Origin: Desulfosoma caldarium
GTDB taxonomy: Bacteria > Desulfobacterota > Syntrophobacteria > Syntrophobacterales > DSM-9756
Assembly: GCF_003751385.1 (NCBI RefSeq)
Contig: NZ_RJVA01000010.1
Span: forward strand, 186,001 to 250,000
Direction: 5' to 3'
Length of the DNA: 64,000 nt
The notes beneath the pieces were generated by a model. It did no database searches, had not been told where the DNA came from, and saw only the letters and a program-made list of their open reading frames with translations. Positions 9,492 through 18,539 of the stretch are shown here, one piece after another (position 1 is the first letter of the stretch; each line of letters opens with the position of its first letter). Made by a program: the position numbers and the translations under genes.

Positions 9492-9644
9492 GAAACGAGA
9501 AATCTAGAAGATTTAAACCTCGTCTGACCATTCCTAAGCGTGGCCCATGAAAAGCGTCCCAAGGACGGGTACACGGCGACAATGCGCGTTCTGCGAAAGG
9601 CATCGACAGCGTTTCATCCACACGTGGAGGACAGGAGGTCGGCC

Positions 9645-10265
9645 ATGGCGGTGATCACCATCAGTAAGGAATACGCTTCCCAGAGCGAGGAATTTGCCAA
9701 AAAGCTGGCAGACCGTTTGGGCTACAGCATACTCGACCGACAGATCGTAGCCGAGGCGGCCAAGAAACTGCGCATTTCCCCCAGCGAAGCCCAAAGCTTT
9801 CACAAGGAGCGGGAATCCAAGCTGCTGCGCCTCATCGACCGCTACACCTCCAGCGTTGTGCAAAAGGTGGTCGACCGCTCCTACGGCCGGCTGGATGACA
9901 AGAGCTATCACGACGTGACCGTGAAGCTGGTGCAAAAGGCAGCCGCCGAAGACAACGTCATCATTTTCGGCTGGGGAGCGCAGTGCATTCTCGCCGATCA
10001 TCCCAAAGCCATTCATCTGCGCGTGGTCAAGACCCTGGAAGACCGCATTCGCTGGCTTTGCGACAACATGGAAATGGATGAGCGTTCGGCTCGAGACCTC
10101 ATCGAGCGGGAAGAAAGGGAATCGGCAGAATACGTGGAGCACTATTTCAACCGAGCCTGGGATGATGCCCATTTGTATCATGCGGTTTTGAACCTCAGCC
10201 GCATTCCTCTGGACGACGCCGTGGAGTGGGTGGCCCAATGGATCGAGAACACCACTGCCTCCTGA
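9645..10265 (+). CDS. Cytidylate-kinase-like family protein
   Basis: 206 residues. The ATG at 9645 is chosen because GGAGGACAGGAGG lies just upstream. MAVITISKEYASQSEEFAKKLADRLGY and LDRQIVAEAAKKL match the Cytidylate_kin2 family of P-loop kinases; IIFGWGAQCIL and VKTLEDRIRWLCDNMEMDERSARDLIEREER are the later family blocks. These resemble CMP kinases but usually lack a clear canonical Walker A, and their substrate is unknown; here the N-terminal loop is SKEYASQSEE, also not a canonical GxxGxGKS. It overlaps the next gene (Memo-AMMECR1 fusion) by about 28 nt, so co-expression with that system is likely. Confidence 0.75.
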   Translation: MAVITISKEYASQSEEFAKKLADRLGYSILDRQIVAEAAKKLRISPSEAQSFHKERESKLLRLIDRYTSSVVQKVVDRSYGRLDDKSYHDVTVKLVQKAAAEDNVIIFGWGAQCILADHPKAIHLRVVKTLEDRIRWLCDNMEMDERSARDLIEREERESAEYVEHYFNRAWDDAHLYHAVLNLSRIPLDDAVEWVAQWIENTTAS

Positions 10266-11806
10266 ACCCAAGGTCGTTTGGAGCACGGTGCCTCACAAGG
10301 CGAGCCTTGATTGGGCTCGCTGTTGGTTTTCTCCTGGGCTTTCCGGGCTGGAAGCCGGTGCCGGCTTGGTCGCAAGAAACCGTTCGGCGCCCTATTCTCG
10401 CGGGCACCTGGTATCCCGCCGACGCCAAGGAACTGCGTTCCACCATTGACGCGTATTTACAACGAGCCCGCCTTGCCGAAAATGTGCCTCCAGACGCCCA
10501 CCTGCTCGGCATCGTGGCACCCCATGCCGGCCTCATGTACAGCGGACCCGTGGCCGCCTACGCCTATCGTGTGGTGCAAGAACACCCCGTGGATGCCGTC
10601 GTCGTGTTGGCTCCAAGCCACCGCGTGGGCTTTGAGGGTGTGTCCGTGTTTCGCGAGGGCTCCATGGCCACGCCATTAGGGCACGTGCCTGTGCATGCCG
10701 ACCTCATCAAGGCGATTCAAAAAAGGTGCCCCGACGTTCACGACTATCCCCCGGCACACGCCAGGGAACATGCTGTGGAAATTCAGCTGCCCTTTCTGCA
10801 GGCGGTGCTCCCTTTCTTTCGCCTGGTCCCTCTCGTCTTTGGGTACCCCTCCTGGGAGACGTGTGAACGGCTCGCGCAAGCGCTTCGTGACCTGTCCACA
10901 TCTTTTCGGTTCCTCGTGGTGGCCAGCACCGACCTATCCCACGAACACACCGACGAAGAGGCTCGGCGCATGGACGCGCGGGTCCTAGAACACCTTCGGC
11001 ACATGCAAGCGCGGGAACTCTGGCAAGATTTGCGGTCTGGAATGTGTGAAGCGTGCGGGGCTGCCCCTCTGGTCACACTTATGCTCTACGCCCAGAAAAT
11101 GGGCGCCAAAAAGGTAAGCCTTTTGCGTTACGCCACGTCTGCCGATGTGACCGGGGAAAAGAGCCGGGTTGTGGGCTATGCCGCCGCGGCCCTATGGCAC
11201 GACGCCGCCCACCAGGCTCAATCCCCCGCTCAGGGGTCTATGACGCCATCGCCTCCTGCACTGGGGGTGAAAGAAAAAGCCATGCTGATGGCTCTGGCTC
11301 GAGAAACCCTGGAAGCCAAACTCTTTGGCAAAAATCCACCAAATATCGATCTTTCAAAACTGCCCCCGGCTTTGCAGGAACCTCGTGGAGCCTTTGTTAC
11401 GTTGAAACGCCGTGGGCAACTGAGAGGATGCATCGGCCAAATCGAGGCGCGATGGCCCCTGGCGCACACCGTTGCACGCATGGCCTTGGCCGCCGCCTTT
11501 CATGATCCGCGCTTTCCCTCCATGACTCCCGACGAATGGAAAGACGTGCAGCTGGAAATCTCCGTACTGTCCCCCCTGGTGCCGCTTCGGGATCCATTGC
11601 AGGTTCAGGTGGGAACCCATGGGCTCTACATTCGCAGGGACACGCAGGCCGGTCTTTTGCTTCCCCAGGTTCCTGTGGAACAAGGCTGGGATCGGGAAAC
11701 TTTTCTTCGGCAAACGTGCCGAAAAGCCGGGTTATCCTCCGAAGCCTGGAAAGATTCGGGGACGGAACTTTTTGTGTTCACGGCCGAAGTCATCCATGAA
11801 AAGTAG
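10238..11806 (+). CDS. AmmeMemoRadiSam system fusion protein: Memo (AmmB) + AMMECR1 (AmmA)
   Basis: About 522 residues. After a hydrophobic, twin-arginine-containing N-terminus (TRRALIGLAVGFLLGF, then PAWSQ), residues about 50-315 form a Memo domain (AGTWYPADAKEL, GIVAPHAGLMYSGPVAAYAY, VVVLAPSHRVGFEG, ASTDLSHEH), a metal-dioxygenase-like fold. After a linker, about 340-520 is AMMECR1, with its invariant LRGCIG and FHDPRFPSMTPDEW. In many genomes these are separate genes found with a specific radical SAM enzyme, as here (next gene). The biochemical role of the system is unknown. The start is uncertain: ATGs at 10226 and 10238 overlap the kinase gene, and a TTG at 10307 would remove the twin arginine. 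Confidence 0.88.
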   Translation: MDREHHCLLNPRSFGARCLTRRALIGLAVGFLLGFPGWKPVPAWSQETVRRPILAGTWYPADAKELRSTIDAYLQRARLAENVPPDAHLLGIVAPHAGLMYSGPVAAYAYRVVQEHPVDAVVVLAPSHRVGFEGVSVFREGSMATPLGHVPVHADLIKAIQKRCPDVHDYPPAHAREHAVEIQLPFLQAVLPFFRLVPLVFGYPSWETCERLAQALRDLSTSFRFLVVASTDLSHEHTDEEARRMDARVLEHLRHMQARELWQDLRSGMCEACGAAPLVTLMLYAQKMGAKKVSLLRYATSADVTGEKSRVVGYAAAALWHDAAHQAQSPAQGSMTPSPPALGVKEKAMLMALARETLEAKLFGKNPPNIDLSKLPPALQEPRGAFVTLKRRGQLRGCIGQIEARWPLAHTVARMALAAAFHDPRFPSMTPDEWKDVQLEISVLSPLVPLRDPLQVQVGTHGLYIRRDTQAGLLLPQVPVEQGWDRETFLRQTCRKAGLSSEAWKDSGTELFVFTAEVIHEK

Positions 11807-11880
11807 CGGGGGTTTTCCACTGCCGCGGCCGCGGCGCCTTTGGCCGTCAACGTGGATCGGATTCTTGAAAGGTACCGAAC

Positions 11881-13041
11881 ATGGACCGTCGAACCTTTTG
11901 TAGCACCCTCCTTCGAGGCACCGCATGGGCGGCGCTCTTGTGGTGCACCGAGGCCCTTCAAAGGCCTTCTCGGGCTTCGGCCCTTTCCTTTCAAAAGGGT
12001 TTCATGCAGCCCAAGGCGTCGCCCTATTTCACGCCCTTGGGAGACGGCCGCATTCGATGCACGCTCTGCCCTCGAGAATGCGAAGTGGACCCTGGGGAAA
12101 GAGGCTACTGCGAGGTGCGGGAAAATCGAGACGGAGTCTATTATTCACTCGTCTATGGCAACCCGTGTGCCGTCCATGTGGATCCCGTGGAAAAGAAGCC
12201 TTTTTTCCATGTGCTTCCGGGAACTCGATCCTTTTCTCTGGCCACGGCCGGATGCAACCTGGATTGCAAGTTTTGCCAGAACTGGGAGATTTCTCAGGCG
12301 CGTCCCGAAAACACACTGAACGCAGCCCTGGCTCCAAAAGACGTGGTGGCTCTGGCCTTGCAGTCTCGATGCGATTCCATTGCTTCCACGTACGTGGAGC
12401 CCACCATCTTTCTCGAATATATGAAAGACATTGGAGTGCAGGCTTCTCAAGCGGGAATTCTCAATGTCATGCATTCCAACGGCTTCGTCAATTCCAAGCC
12501 CCTGAACGATCTCATACCATACCTGCACGCCGCCTGCATCGACCTCAAATCCATCCGGGACGATTACTATCGGGACATGACCGAAGGTTCTTTGGAACCC
12601 GTCCTAAGAACCCTCAAAGAACTCAAGCATCATAAGGTCCATACAGAATTGGTGACCCTTTTGGTGCCCGGCCGCAACGATTCGGAAAAAGAGCTTAGGG
12701 ACCTGAGCCGTTGGGTTCTGAACGCTCTGGGTGAAGACACGCCTGTGCATTTCAGTCGGTTTTATCCCAGGTACAAGCTGCAAAGCCTGCCACCCACTCC
12801 CGTGGCCACCCTTGAAAGGGCTAGGGACATCGCCATGCGAGAAGGATTGCGCTACGTCTACCTTGGCAATGTGCCCGGTCATCCCGGCGAACACACCTAC
12901 TGCCCCAAATGTGGCACGGTGGTCATCGAAAGAACCGGTTACGCCGTTCGCCTGCGAGCCTTTGACCAAGGACACTGCACTCAATGCGGTACCAGCCTTC
13001 CGGGCCTTTGGACCAATCCTCTCAAACCCATCGAAGGATGA
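11881..13041 (+). CDS. AmmeMemoRadiSam system radical SAM enzyme with Tat-like signal
   Basis: 386 residues. CNLDCKFCQNWEIS gives the CxxxCxxC motif (Cys125, 129, 132) that binds the SAM-cleaving 4Fe-4S cluster; an N-terminal CTLCPREC...C set (Cys60-77) and a C-terminal zinc-ribbon-like CPKCG...CTQCG are also present, as in the AmmeMemoRadiSam/PflA-like family. The N-terminus MDRRTFCSTLLRGTAWAALLW followed by SRASA reads as a twin-arginine signal with an AxA cleavage site, suggesting export of a folded Fe-S protein. It lies 74 nt after the Memo-AMMECR1 fusion. The 3' end overlaps the convergent 13022-15412 gene by 20 nt. Substrate unknown. Confidence 0.9.
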   Translation: MDRRTFCSTLLRGTAWAALLWCTEALQRPSRASALSFQKGFMQPKASPYFTPLGDGRIRCTLCPRECEVDPGERGYCEVRENRDGVYYSLVYGNPCAVHVDPVEKKPFFHVLPGTRSFSLATAGCNLDCKFCQNWEISQARPENTLNAALAPKDVVALALQSRCDSIASTYVEPTIFLEYMKDIGVQASQAGILNVMHSNGFVNSKPLNDLIPYLHAACIDLKSIRDDYYRDMTEGSLEPVLRTLKELKHHKVHTELVTLLVPGRNDSEKELRDLSRWVLNALGEDTPVHFSRFYPRYKLQSLPPTPVATLERARDIAMREGLRYVYLGNVPGHPGEHTYCPKCGTVVIERTGYAVRLRAFDQGHCTQCGTSLPGLWTNPLKPIEG

Positions 13042-15412
13042 TCACGGTGAGGCCAAGAACAAGAAAGAGCAAAAAAGCGTAAAGCTGAAAAACGGCCTGC
13101 GCCCCAAAAGCCGGCAGAAGAAAGAGCGGCGTCGCGGCCGCGGCCACGGCGGCCCCAAGCATGTCGGCGCCGTAGAGAAAACCACCCTCAGCGCTTCTAG
13201 CAACCCCCACCCTTTCGGCCACCAGGCAGCCCAAGGCAAAATGAGCTCCGCCCGCTATGCCTCCCAAGCACGCCAGGACGGCGTACACCGAAAGAACCAG
13301 CCACTGGGGCCAGAGCTGACTCAGCGCCAGAAATTCGGGCGAAACCCACGCATAAATGCTCAAAGCGACGGCAGCCAGGCCGTGCACCAAGAAAAAGGGC
13401 CAGACCACCCTTTCCCGTGCCTTTTGATAACGGTGCACGAGAAAAGCTCCTGTAGAAAGGCCGGCCATGCATGCAGTGACCAGCACGGTCAGGTGGGCGT
13501 AGAGGGCTCCGGCCGCAATCTGATAAAGAAACAGAAGCAGGATCTGAAAAGCCATCTGGGCGGCCCCCATGCTGCCGACGGCCACGGCCACCGCAGTCAG
13601 GGCCATGAAAGAGCGGCGCAGCAGCGCCATGCCCCCAAAGACCAAGGTCACGACGCACACGCCAACAAATCCCGCCTTCAGTGAAATGGGGGACCGGAAC
13701 AAGGGTTCCACGAGCTTGTTCAAGTCGGGAAAAAACGGTGTCGCCCACAAGACGGAGGCGGCAAGAAAGCCCACGGGGTCCAGGTCGCGGTTCCAGCGCG
13801 TCGTCTTTTCTGAAGCCGCCAGGGATCTAAAGTACGCCAACCGCATTGGGTCCAATAGGTTTTCCAGACGATCCGGACGCACATAAACCGGACTCATGCG
13901 GTGCGCTTGGGCGCGGTCGGACAAAACCTTAAAGTCCTCCGTCAGAACACCGGTTTGCAAGGAGCCCAGCACTCGAAGGCGCGCGCCTGGATAAATAACC
14001 CACTGAGGAAAAACCGATTGAAAGGTGAGCATCGTGGCACGAAAGTAGGCAGCCTGAGCGGCCCCGAGCATGTCTTCGGCTCCCGAAACATGAAAACTCA
14101 CGATCCCACCCGGGGCCAAAACCCTTGTGAGCGATTGAAAGAATTCCCTTGTGAAAAATCGATTGGCGCCAAGCGAAAGAGGGTCTCCCACATTCAGAAA
14201 CACCACATCGTATGCCGTGCTGGTCGTTTCCACATAGCGGCGAACATCTGCCTTGAGCACACTCACGCGAAGGCCTTCGCCCTGAAGACGATGGTCCCCC
14301 GAGCCGTCCAAAACCCAATGCGGGTCATGGGATCGTGCCTCCGGGAGGTTTTCTCCCTCAGGTTTTTTTTTAGAATGTTCCCTTCTTAACCGAACAAAAA
14401 TTTCAACCGTCATGTCCGGATCCACCACATCGATGCGCTTGACAGAGGCATACCGGGTCGCTTCCACGAGATCTTCAGGACTCACCGCCCCCAGAATCAG
14501 GACCCGCTGCGGCCACGAATGCTGAAGCAAGGTCAAGTGCACGGCCTCTTCGGCGCTCTGCGGGTCGGGATAGGAAAAGAGCCACACGCCGTCGGCCATG
14601 ATGGATTCCTGGAGTCCGTCCCGTCGAAGGACCAAATTGCGGTACGGGGTGTCTTTCACGGCCACCACGTGAGAACCCCACTGCCATCGGCGGCTGGAAT
14701 CTTCCAAAAGCCCCAAGCCGCCCACGGCAGCGGCCACTGTCAAGGTCACCAGAAACCTCCATAGCGGGTTTCGCTCGCGGCCGGCCATCAAAGCGCCAAC
14801 CCCCAACGTCGTGAGCGCCGCCCCGAGAAAGACGGCCCCATACAGGAGTGGGCCGCAAAAAAACAAAAAGACGTAGAGCCACACCCCTCCAAGGGCGGCT
14901 CCGAGGCTTTCAAAAGCATACAGGCAAAAGGTAGCGGGATGTCGGCCCTCATTGCCGGTCGAGGCGTAAAGAGCCCAGGCTGTTCCGAAAAATACGCCGA
15001 AAAGGCCGCACACGGGAGCCGTCAAAAGGGCCGTGATGAGCACCATGCGATCAAAGGAAACCATCTCACCGAGCCGCAATCCGTAGAGCGCCCGGGAGGC
15101 TCGTATCCATAGGACGGTGGCGGGAATCAGCACGCCGTAGAGCGAAACGAGAAGGCCCAGAAGATTCGAACGATGGAGCTTGTCGCGGAACAGGCGGCTC
15201 GACAGGCGCCCTCCCACAAAGCTTCCCAAGCCGGTCCAGACCATCCAAAAGAACAGCACCACCCCGACGGTCAATTCACTGCCATAAAAGATCGCCATAC
15301 ATTCCCGCAGCACCAAGACTTGGGTTGCCGTGGCGGCACAACCTTCCGCCACCATGGACACTACGATAAAGGGCGTTTGGTGAAAAATATGGCGAATCTT
15401 GACGCCGGTCAT
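13022..15412 (-). CDS. Membrane protein with spermidine-synthase-like domain
   Basis: 796 residues. The first ~230 residues hold several membrane segments with ECMAIFYGSELTVGVVLFFWMVWTGLGSFVG, typical of the fused MFS/spermidine-synthase family. The centre is a SpeE-like Rossmann domain: TPYRNLVLRR, ILGAVSPEDLVEATRYASVKRIDVVDPD, YDVVFLNVGDPLSLGANRFFTREFFQSL. In SpeE the glycine-rich GGGDG loop and an acidic residue bind decarboxy-SAM; here the loop reads LGAVSPED, so normal aminopropyl transfer is doubtful. The C-terminal third is again membrane spanning (at least six segments). The start overlaps the ilvA stop by 4 nt. Function of this fused family is unknown. Confidence 0.8.
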   Translation of the reverse strand: MTGVKIRHIFHQTPFIVVSMVAEGCAATATQVLVLRECMAIFYGSELTVGVVLFFWMVWTGLGSFVGGRLSSRLFRDKLHRSNLLGLLVSLYGVLIPATVLWIRASRALYGLRLGEMVSFDRMVLITALLTAPVCGLFGVFFGTAWALYASTGNEGRHPATFCLYAFESLGAALGGVWLYVFLFFCGPLLYGAVFLGAALTTLGVGALMAGRERNPLWRFLVTLTVAAAVGGLGLLEDSSRRWQWGSHVVAVKDTPYRNLVLRRDGLQESIMADGVWLFSYPDPQSAEEAVHLTLLQHSWPQRVLILGAVSPEDLVEATRYASVKRIDVVDPDMTVEIFVRLRREHSKKKPEGENLPEARSHDPHWVLDGSGDHRLQGEGLRVSVLKADVRRYVETTSTAYDVVFLNVGDPLSLGANRFFTREFFQSLTRVLAPGGIVSFHVSGAEDMLGAAQAAYFRATMLTFQSVFPQWVIYPGARLRVLGSLQTGVLTEDFKVLSDRAQAHRMSPVYVRPDRLENLLDPMRLAYFRSLAASEKTTRWNRDLDPVGFLAASVLWATPFFPDLNKLVEPLFRSPISLKAGFVGVCVVTLVFGGMALLRRSFMALTAVAVAVGSMGAAQMAFQILLLFLYQIAAGALYAHLTVLVTACMAGLSTGAFLVHRYQKARERVVWPFFLVHGLAAVALSIYAWVSPEFLALSQLWPQWLVLSVYAVLACLGGIAGGAHFALGCLVAERVGVARSAEGGFLYGADMLGAAVAAAATPLFLLPAFGAQAVFQLYAFLLFLVLGLTVIILRWV

Positions 15413-16665
15413 GGCTTTGCCACAAGGGCGGCTGGAAAGTGGTTGCCTTTAGTCGGCGACGAGGACACCAGGGTGTAACCTGCAGAGCGCACCGCGGAGA
15501 GCAGGGATTCGGCGTGCGCAAAACCTCTTGTTTCCAGTTCCAAAGTCACCAAGGTGACGTGAATGGGCAGATGCGGCACGTGACGATTGTGAGCAATATG
15601 CAGCACGTTGGCGCCTTCGGACGCGATAACCGCAAGTAATCCGGCAAGGGCTCCGGGCACGTCCGGCAATTCCACCGTCAGGCGCGCCATGCGCCCGCCT
15701 TTGACCAGCCCCTTGGTCAAAATACGCCCCAGAAGAGGGCTATCCACGTTGCCACCGCTCACCACCAGAACGATCTTTGCCCCCGAAGGCCATTGGAAAC
15801 GGCCCATGAGCAGCGCCCCCAAAGGCACGGCGCCGGCCCCTTCGGCCAACACCTTCTTCCTTTCCAGAAGCAGCAGGATGGCTTCGGCAATGTGTTCCTC
15901 ATCCACCAAGACCACCCGAGAGACGCTGTTGCGAATCGTTTCAAAGGGCTCATGCCCCAATTCCTTGACCGTGATGCCGTCGGCGATGGATTGGCTTCCT
16001 TCGACGCGCAGCACACGACCTTCGCGCAGGGCTTGCCAGGCCGAAGGGCACACCTCGGCTTGCACACCGATGATTTCCGTTGCGGGTCGCACAGCCTTGA
16101 CCGCGGATGCCATGCCGGCGATGAGTCCTCCGCCGCCGATGGGAACCAAAATGGCATGAGCGTCGGGACAATCCTCCAGAATTTCCAAACCGATGGTCCC
16201 CTGGCCCGCGATGATGTCGGGATCGTCATAGGGGTGTATGAAAGTATAGCCTTGTTCACAAAATTCTTTGGCCTTTTCCAGGCTCTCCGCCAGCGTGCGG
16301 CCATGAAGCAGAACACGACCTCCATAAGACCGCGTGGCTTCCTGTTTGGTGAGTGACGCCCATTCGGGCATCACGATCAGAGCCGGCACACCGGCGTGGC
16401 GTGCCGCCAAGGCGACCCCTTGAGCATGATTTCCCGCGGATGCCGCCACGACACCCTGCGGTCCAAGATTCTCGCGGCGCAGCAAGATTTTGTAGGTTGC
16501 ACCACGGATTTTAAAGGATCCTGTTTTTTGCAAATTCTCCAGCTTCAAATACACCTCGGCATCAAAGAGGCGACTGAAAGTGGGCGAATACACCAGAGGC
16601 GTTCTGAGAATGCGACCGCGCAGCATCTGAGCCGCTCGCTGAATAGCATCCAGGCGGATCCCCAT
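15409..16665 (-). CDS. ilvA: Threonine ammonia-lyase with C-terminal ACT domain
   Basis: 418 residues. PLP-fold type II enzyme: LKLENLQKTGSFKIRGATYK has the PLP lysine (SFKIRGA), SAGNHAQGVALAA and PIGGGGLIAGMASA bind substrate and phosphate. It converts threonine to 2-oxobutanoate, feeding isoleucine synthesis or catabolism. About 75 C-terminal residues (RLTVELPDVPGALAGLLAVIASEGANVLHI) form one ACT domain, as in the TIGR01127-type enzyme rather than the long biosynthetic form with two. It follows the PrmA-like gene by 127 nt and overlaps the membrane protein gene by 4 nt. Confidence 0.93.
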   Translation of the reverse strand: MGIRLDAIQRAAQMLRGRILRTPLVYSPTFSRLFDAEVYLKLENLQKTGSFKIRGATYKILLRRENLGPQGVVAASAGNHAQGVALAARHAGVPALIVMPEWASLTKQEATRSYGGRVLLHGRTLAESLEKAKEFCEQGYTFIHPYDDPDIIAGQGTIGLEILEDCPDAHAILVPIGGGGLIAGMASAVKAVRPATEIIGVQAEVCPSAWQALREGRVLRVEGSQSIADGITVKELGHEPFETIRNSVSRVVLVDEEHIAEAILLLLERKKVLAEGAGAVPLGALLMGRFQWPSGAKIVLVVSGGNVDSPLLGRILTKGLVKGGRMARLTVELPDVPGALAGLLAVIASEGANVLHIAHNRHVPHLPIHVTLVTLELETRGFAHAESLLSAVRSAGYTLVSSSPTKGNHFPAALVAKP

Positions 16666-16792
16666 GGCTCAGCTCCTTTCCAGCTGGGGGTTCGAAAACA
16701 TCTTTTTCCCCTCATTTTCGGTTTCATCGTGTGATAGGTCCCTGCAACGCCATTGGACGAGGCGGCTCGCGCCGTTCTTTAATGGCGCGCTC

Positions 16793-17485
16793 TCAGGCAA
16801 ATTCCTCGCGGCGGCCACGGTTTTGGGAGTTTCCGATCGCAGAGGTAGGCGATGCGCCGTCCATGGTTCCCCGTGCGGCGAGCAGAGCGCACCAGGTAAA
16901 GCTTCCCGAGGGAGGAACCCCGAAAAAAGTCAGGTCGCCTTGCCGACGCTCCAAAACAAGGAACCCTTGTTGATGTAGAAACGACTCCAAAAGAGGTGCC
17001 TGCAGATCCTGAAAGCCGGAAGCCACGAGCGCTCCACCTTCGGCCACGCAATCCACGATGTTATCAAACAAGGCTTCCCAACACGCCCACGGCACATTGG
17101 CCACCACGGTGTGAAACGTGCCGCCGATGGCCTCGATGGAGCCGTGCACCCAATTCACCCGTTCCTGTAGGCCGTTGGCTTCGCTGTTTTCTCGAGATCG
17201 CCCAATGGCTTCACGGGCAACATCCACCCCTACACACCATCGAGCTCCCAGCTTGGCGGCCACCAACGCCAAAATCCCTGTTCCACATCCCACGTCCAAA
17301 ACGCGGGCTTCGTCGAAAAAAAGCCGCCCCCTCCAGATCCAGAAGATTTCTAAACACAGGCGCGTCGTCACATGAAAGGGATGAAAGGCATGCTGGGTCC
17401 GCACGCGAAGCCACGCTCTTTTGGGTTCCCACGGCAAGAAAGGACTGACATATACGGAAGGGAGATTTTGCACGTCCAGTTTCAT
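16793..17485 (-). CDS. PrmA-like methyltransferase (short ribosomal protein L11 methyltransferase homologue)
   Basis: About 230 residues from the ATG at 17485 (MKLDVQNLPS). AFHPFHVTTRLCLE matches the FGTGxHxTT region of PrmA, VLDVGCGTGILALVAAKLGA is the SAM motif I, GVDVAREAIGRSREN motif II, and ANVPWACWEAL the catalytic-loop region. PrmA trimethylates L11, but this protein lacks most of the N-terminal substrate domain, so the target is uncertain. The start is not firm: no good ribosome site is seen at 17485, and an upstream ATG at 17566 would overlap nth by 17 nt. Confidence 0.7.
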   Translation of the reverse strand: MKLDVQNLPSVYVSPFLPWEPKRAWLRVRTQHAFHPFHVTTRLCLEIFWIWRGRLFFDEARVLDVGCGTGILALVAAKLGARWCVGVDVAREAIGRSRENSEANGLQERVNWVHGSIEAIGGTFHTVVANVPWACWEALFDNIVDCVAEGGALVASGFQDLQAPLLESFLHQQGFLVLERRQGDLTFFGVPPSGSFTWCALLAARGTMDGASPTSAIGNSQNRGRREEFA

Positions 17486-17549
17486 GGTCGCCAACACCCT
17501 GGCACGCGCTGTGGCGATGATGAAGGATCCCAGACCATGGTTCCCACCC

Positions 17550-18218
17550 TCATTGGGATCTCCCATTTTGGCCCATGGCGCACCAGCGGCGCACCACGCA
17601 TTGGTCGCATTTGGGGTGTCGTGGAAGGCATGTGGTTTGGCCGTGCTTGACCAGAAGTTCGTTGACGTGAAGAAACCAGCCTGTGGGAACGAGTCGTTCC
17701 AGGGCCTTTTGGGTTTCTTCCGGCTTGCGGGTGGTGACGAGGCCTAGCCTGTTGCTGATGCGATGCACATGCACATCCACGGGAATCGCCGGCCTGTGAA
17801 AGCCATAGACCAGAACACAGGCCGCCGTTTTGGGTCCAACCCCCGGGAGAGCCATCAAATCGGCAGCATTGTCCGGAACTTGGCCGCCATGCCGAGCGAC
17901 CAGGCATTGGGCCACTTCCTTGAGTCGACGCGCCTTGGTCTTGTAGTAATTGACGGGGCGCACCAAGGAGGCGATGCTTTCCTCGGGCGCTTCGGCCAGA
18001 TCCCTGGCTGTTTTGTAGCGTTCCAGCACCGAGCGGGTCGCCTCGTCTGTCCTGGCATCACGCGTGCGATGCGAAAGAAGAGTGCCCACGAGCACCCGAA
18101 AAGGATCACCGTTCGTGTGCCAGTTCCAGGGATGCAAGCCGTACGCATCGGCCAACGCCTGAAACAATGCCGAAAGCTTCTCGTCAAGGGTTTCGGTATT
18201 TTGTGCATCCTTTGACAT
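17550..18218 (-). CDS. nth: Endonuclease III (DNA N-glycosylase/AP lyase)
   Basis: 222 residues from the ATG at 18218, which has GAGGTGG 8 nt upstream (a GTG at 18233 is the alternative). The helix-hairpin-helix LMALPGVGPKTAACVLV holds the catalytic lysine, IPVDVHVHRISNRLGL holds the catalytic aspartate, and CLPRHPKCDQCVVRRWC is the C-x6-C-x2-C-x5-C ligand set of the 4Fe-4S cluster. The enzyme removes oxidised pyrimidines in base-excision repair. Confidence 0.95.
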   Translation of the reverse strand: MSKDAQNTETLDEKLSALFQALADAYGLHPWNWHTNGDPFRVLVGTLLSHRTRDARTDEATRSVLERYKTARDLAEAPEESIASLVRPVNYYKTKARRLKEVAQCLVARHGGQVPDNAADLMALPGVGPKTAACVLVYGFHRPAIPVDVHVHRISNRLGLVTTRKPEETQKALERLVPTGWFLHVNELLVKHGQTTCLPRHPKCDQCVVRRWCAMGQNGRSQ

Positions 18219-18326
18219 GACGACCCACCTCACGATGCCCTAAAAAAGCCCATGCACTTGATGAAAGAAGCGGGACCAAGCCCTTCAGTCTATAGCAATT
18301 TTCTTAGCAAGGAGACGATAATTTTC

Positions 18327-18539
18327 TTGTGTCTTGTGTCGGTCTCGGTTAGAAGGGTTCTGTGGTTGGCGGGATACAAGGTGTTTTCCCGCGTTTTATG
18401 GTTGTGTGTACGTGCAGTTGCGGTCGGTTTCCGGGGCCCGCGGACGTTCGGTCTTCCCCCTTCCGGATAGGACCACCTCCAGGGAGCCGCCGAACGAGAC
18501 CCGACGAGGCGTACCAGAACAGAGAGGAGTTTTGGAACG
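18327..18539 (+). promoter_or_regulatory. Promoter and long 5' leader of cold-shock gene 1
   Basis: TTGTGT (18327-18332) and TAGAAG (18350-18355) are 17 nt apart, predicting a transcript start near 18362 and a leader of about 178 nt. A GCGGGA/TCCCGC hairpin lies near its 5' end (18370-18391) and CGTACCAGAACAGAGAGGAG ends at the ribosome site. The second cold-shock gene (43120) has the same -35/17/TAGAAG layout, an early hairpin and nearly the same motif before its start. Long structured leaders of this kind act as temperature-sensing elements in cspA mRNAs; that role here is inference. Confidence 0.55.
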
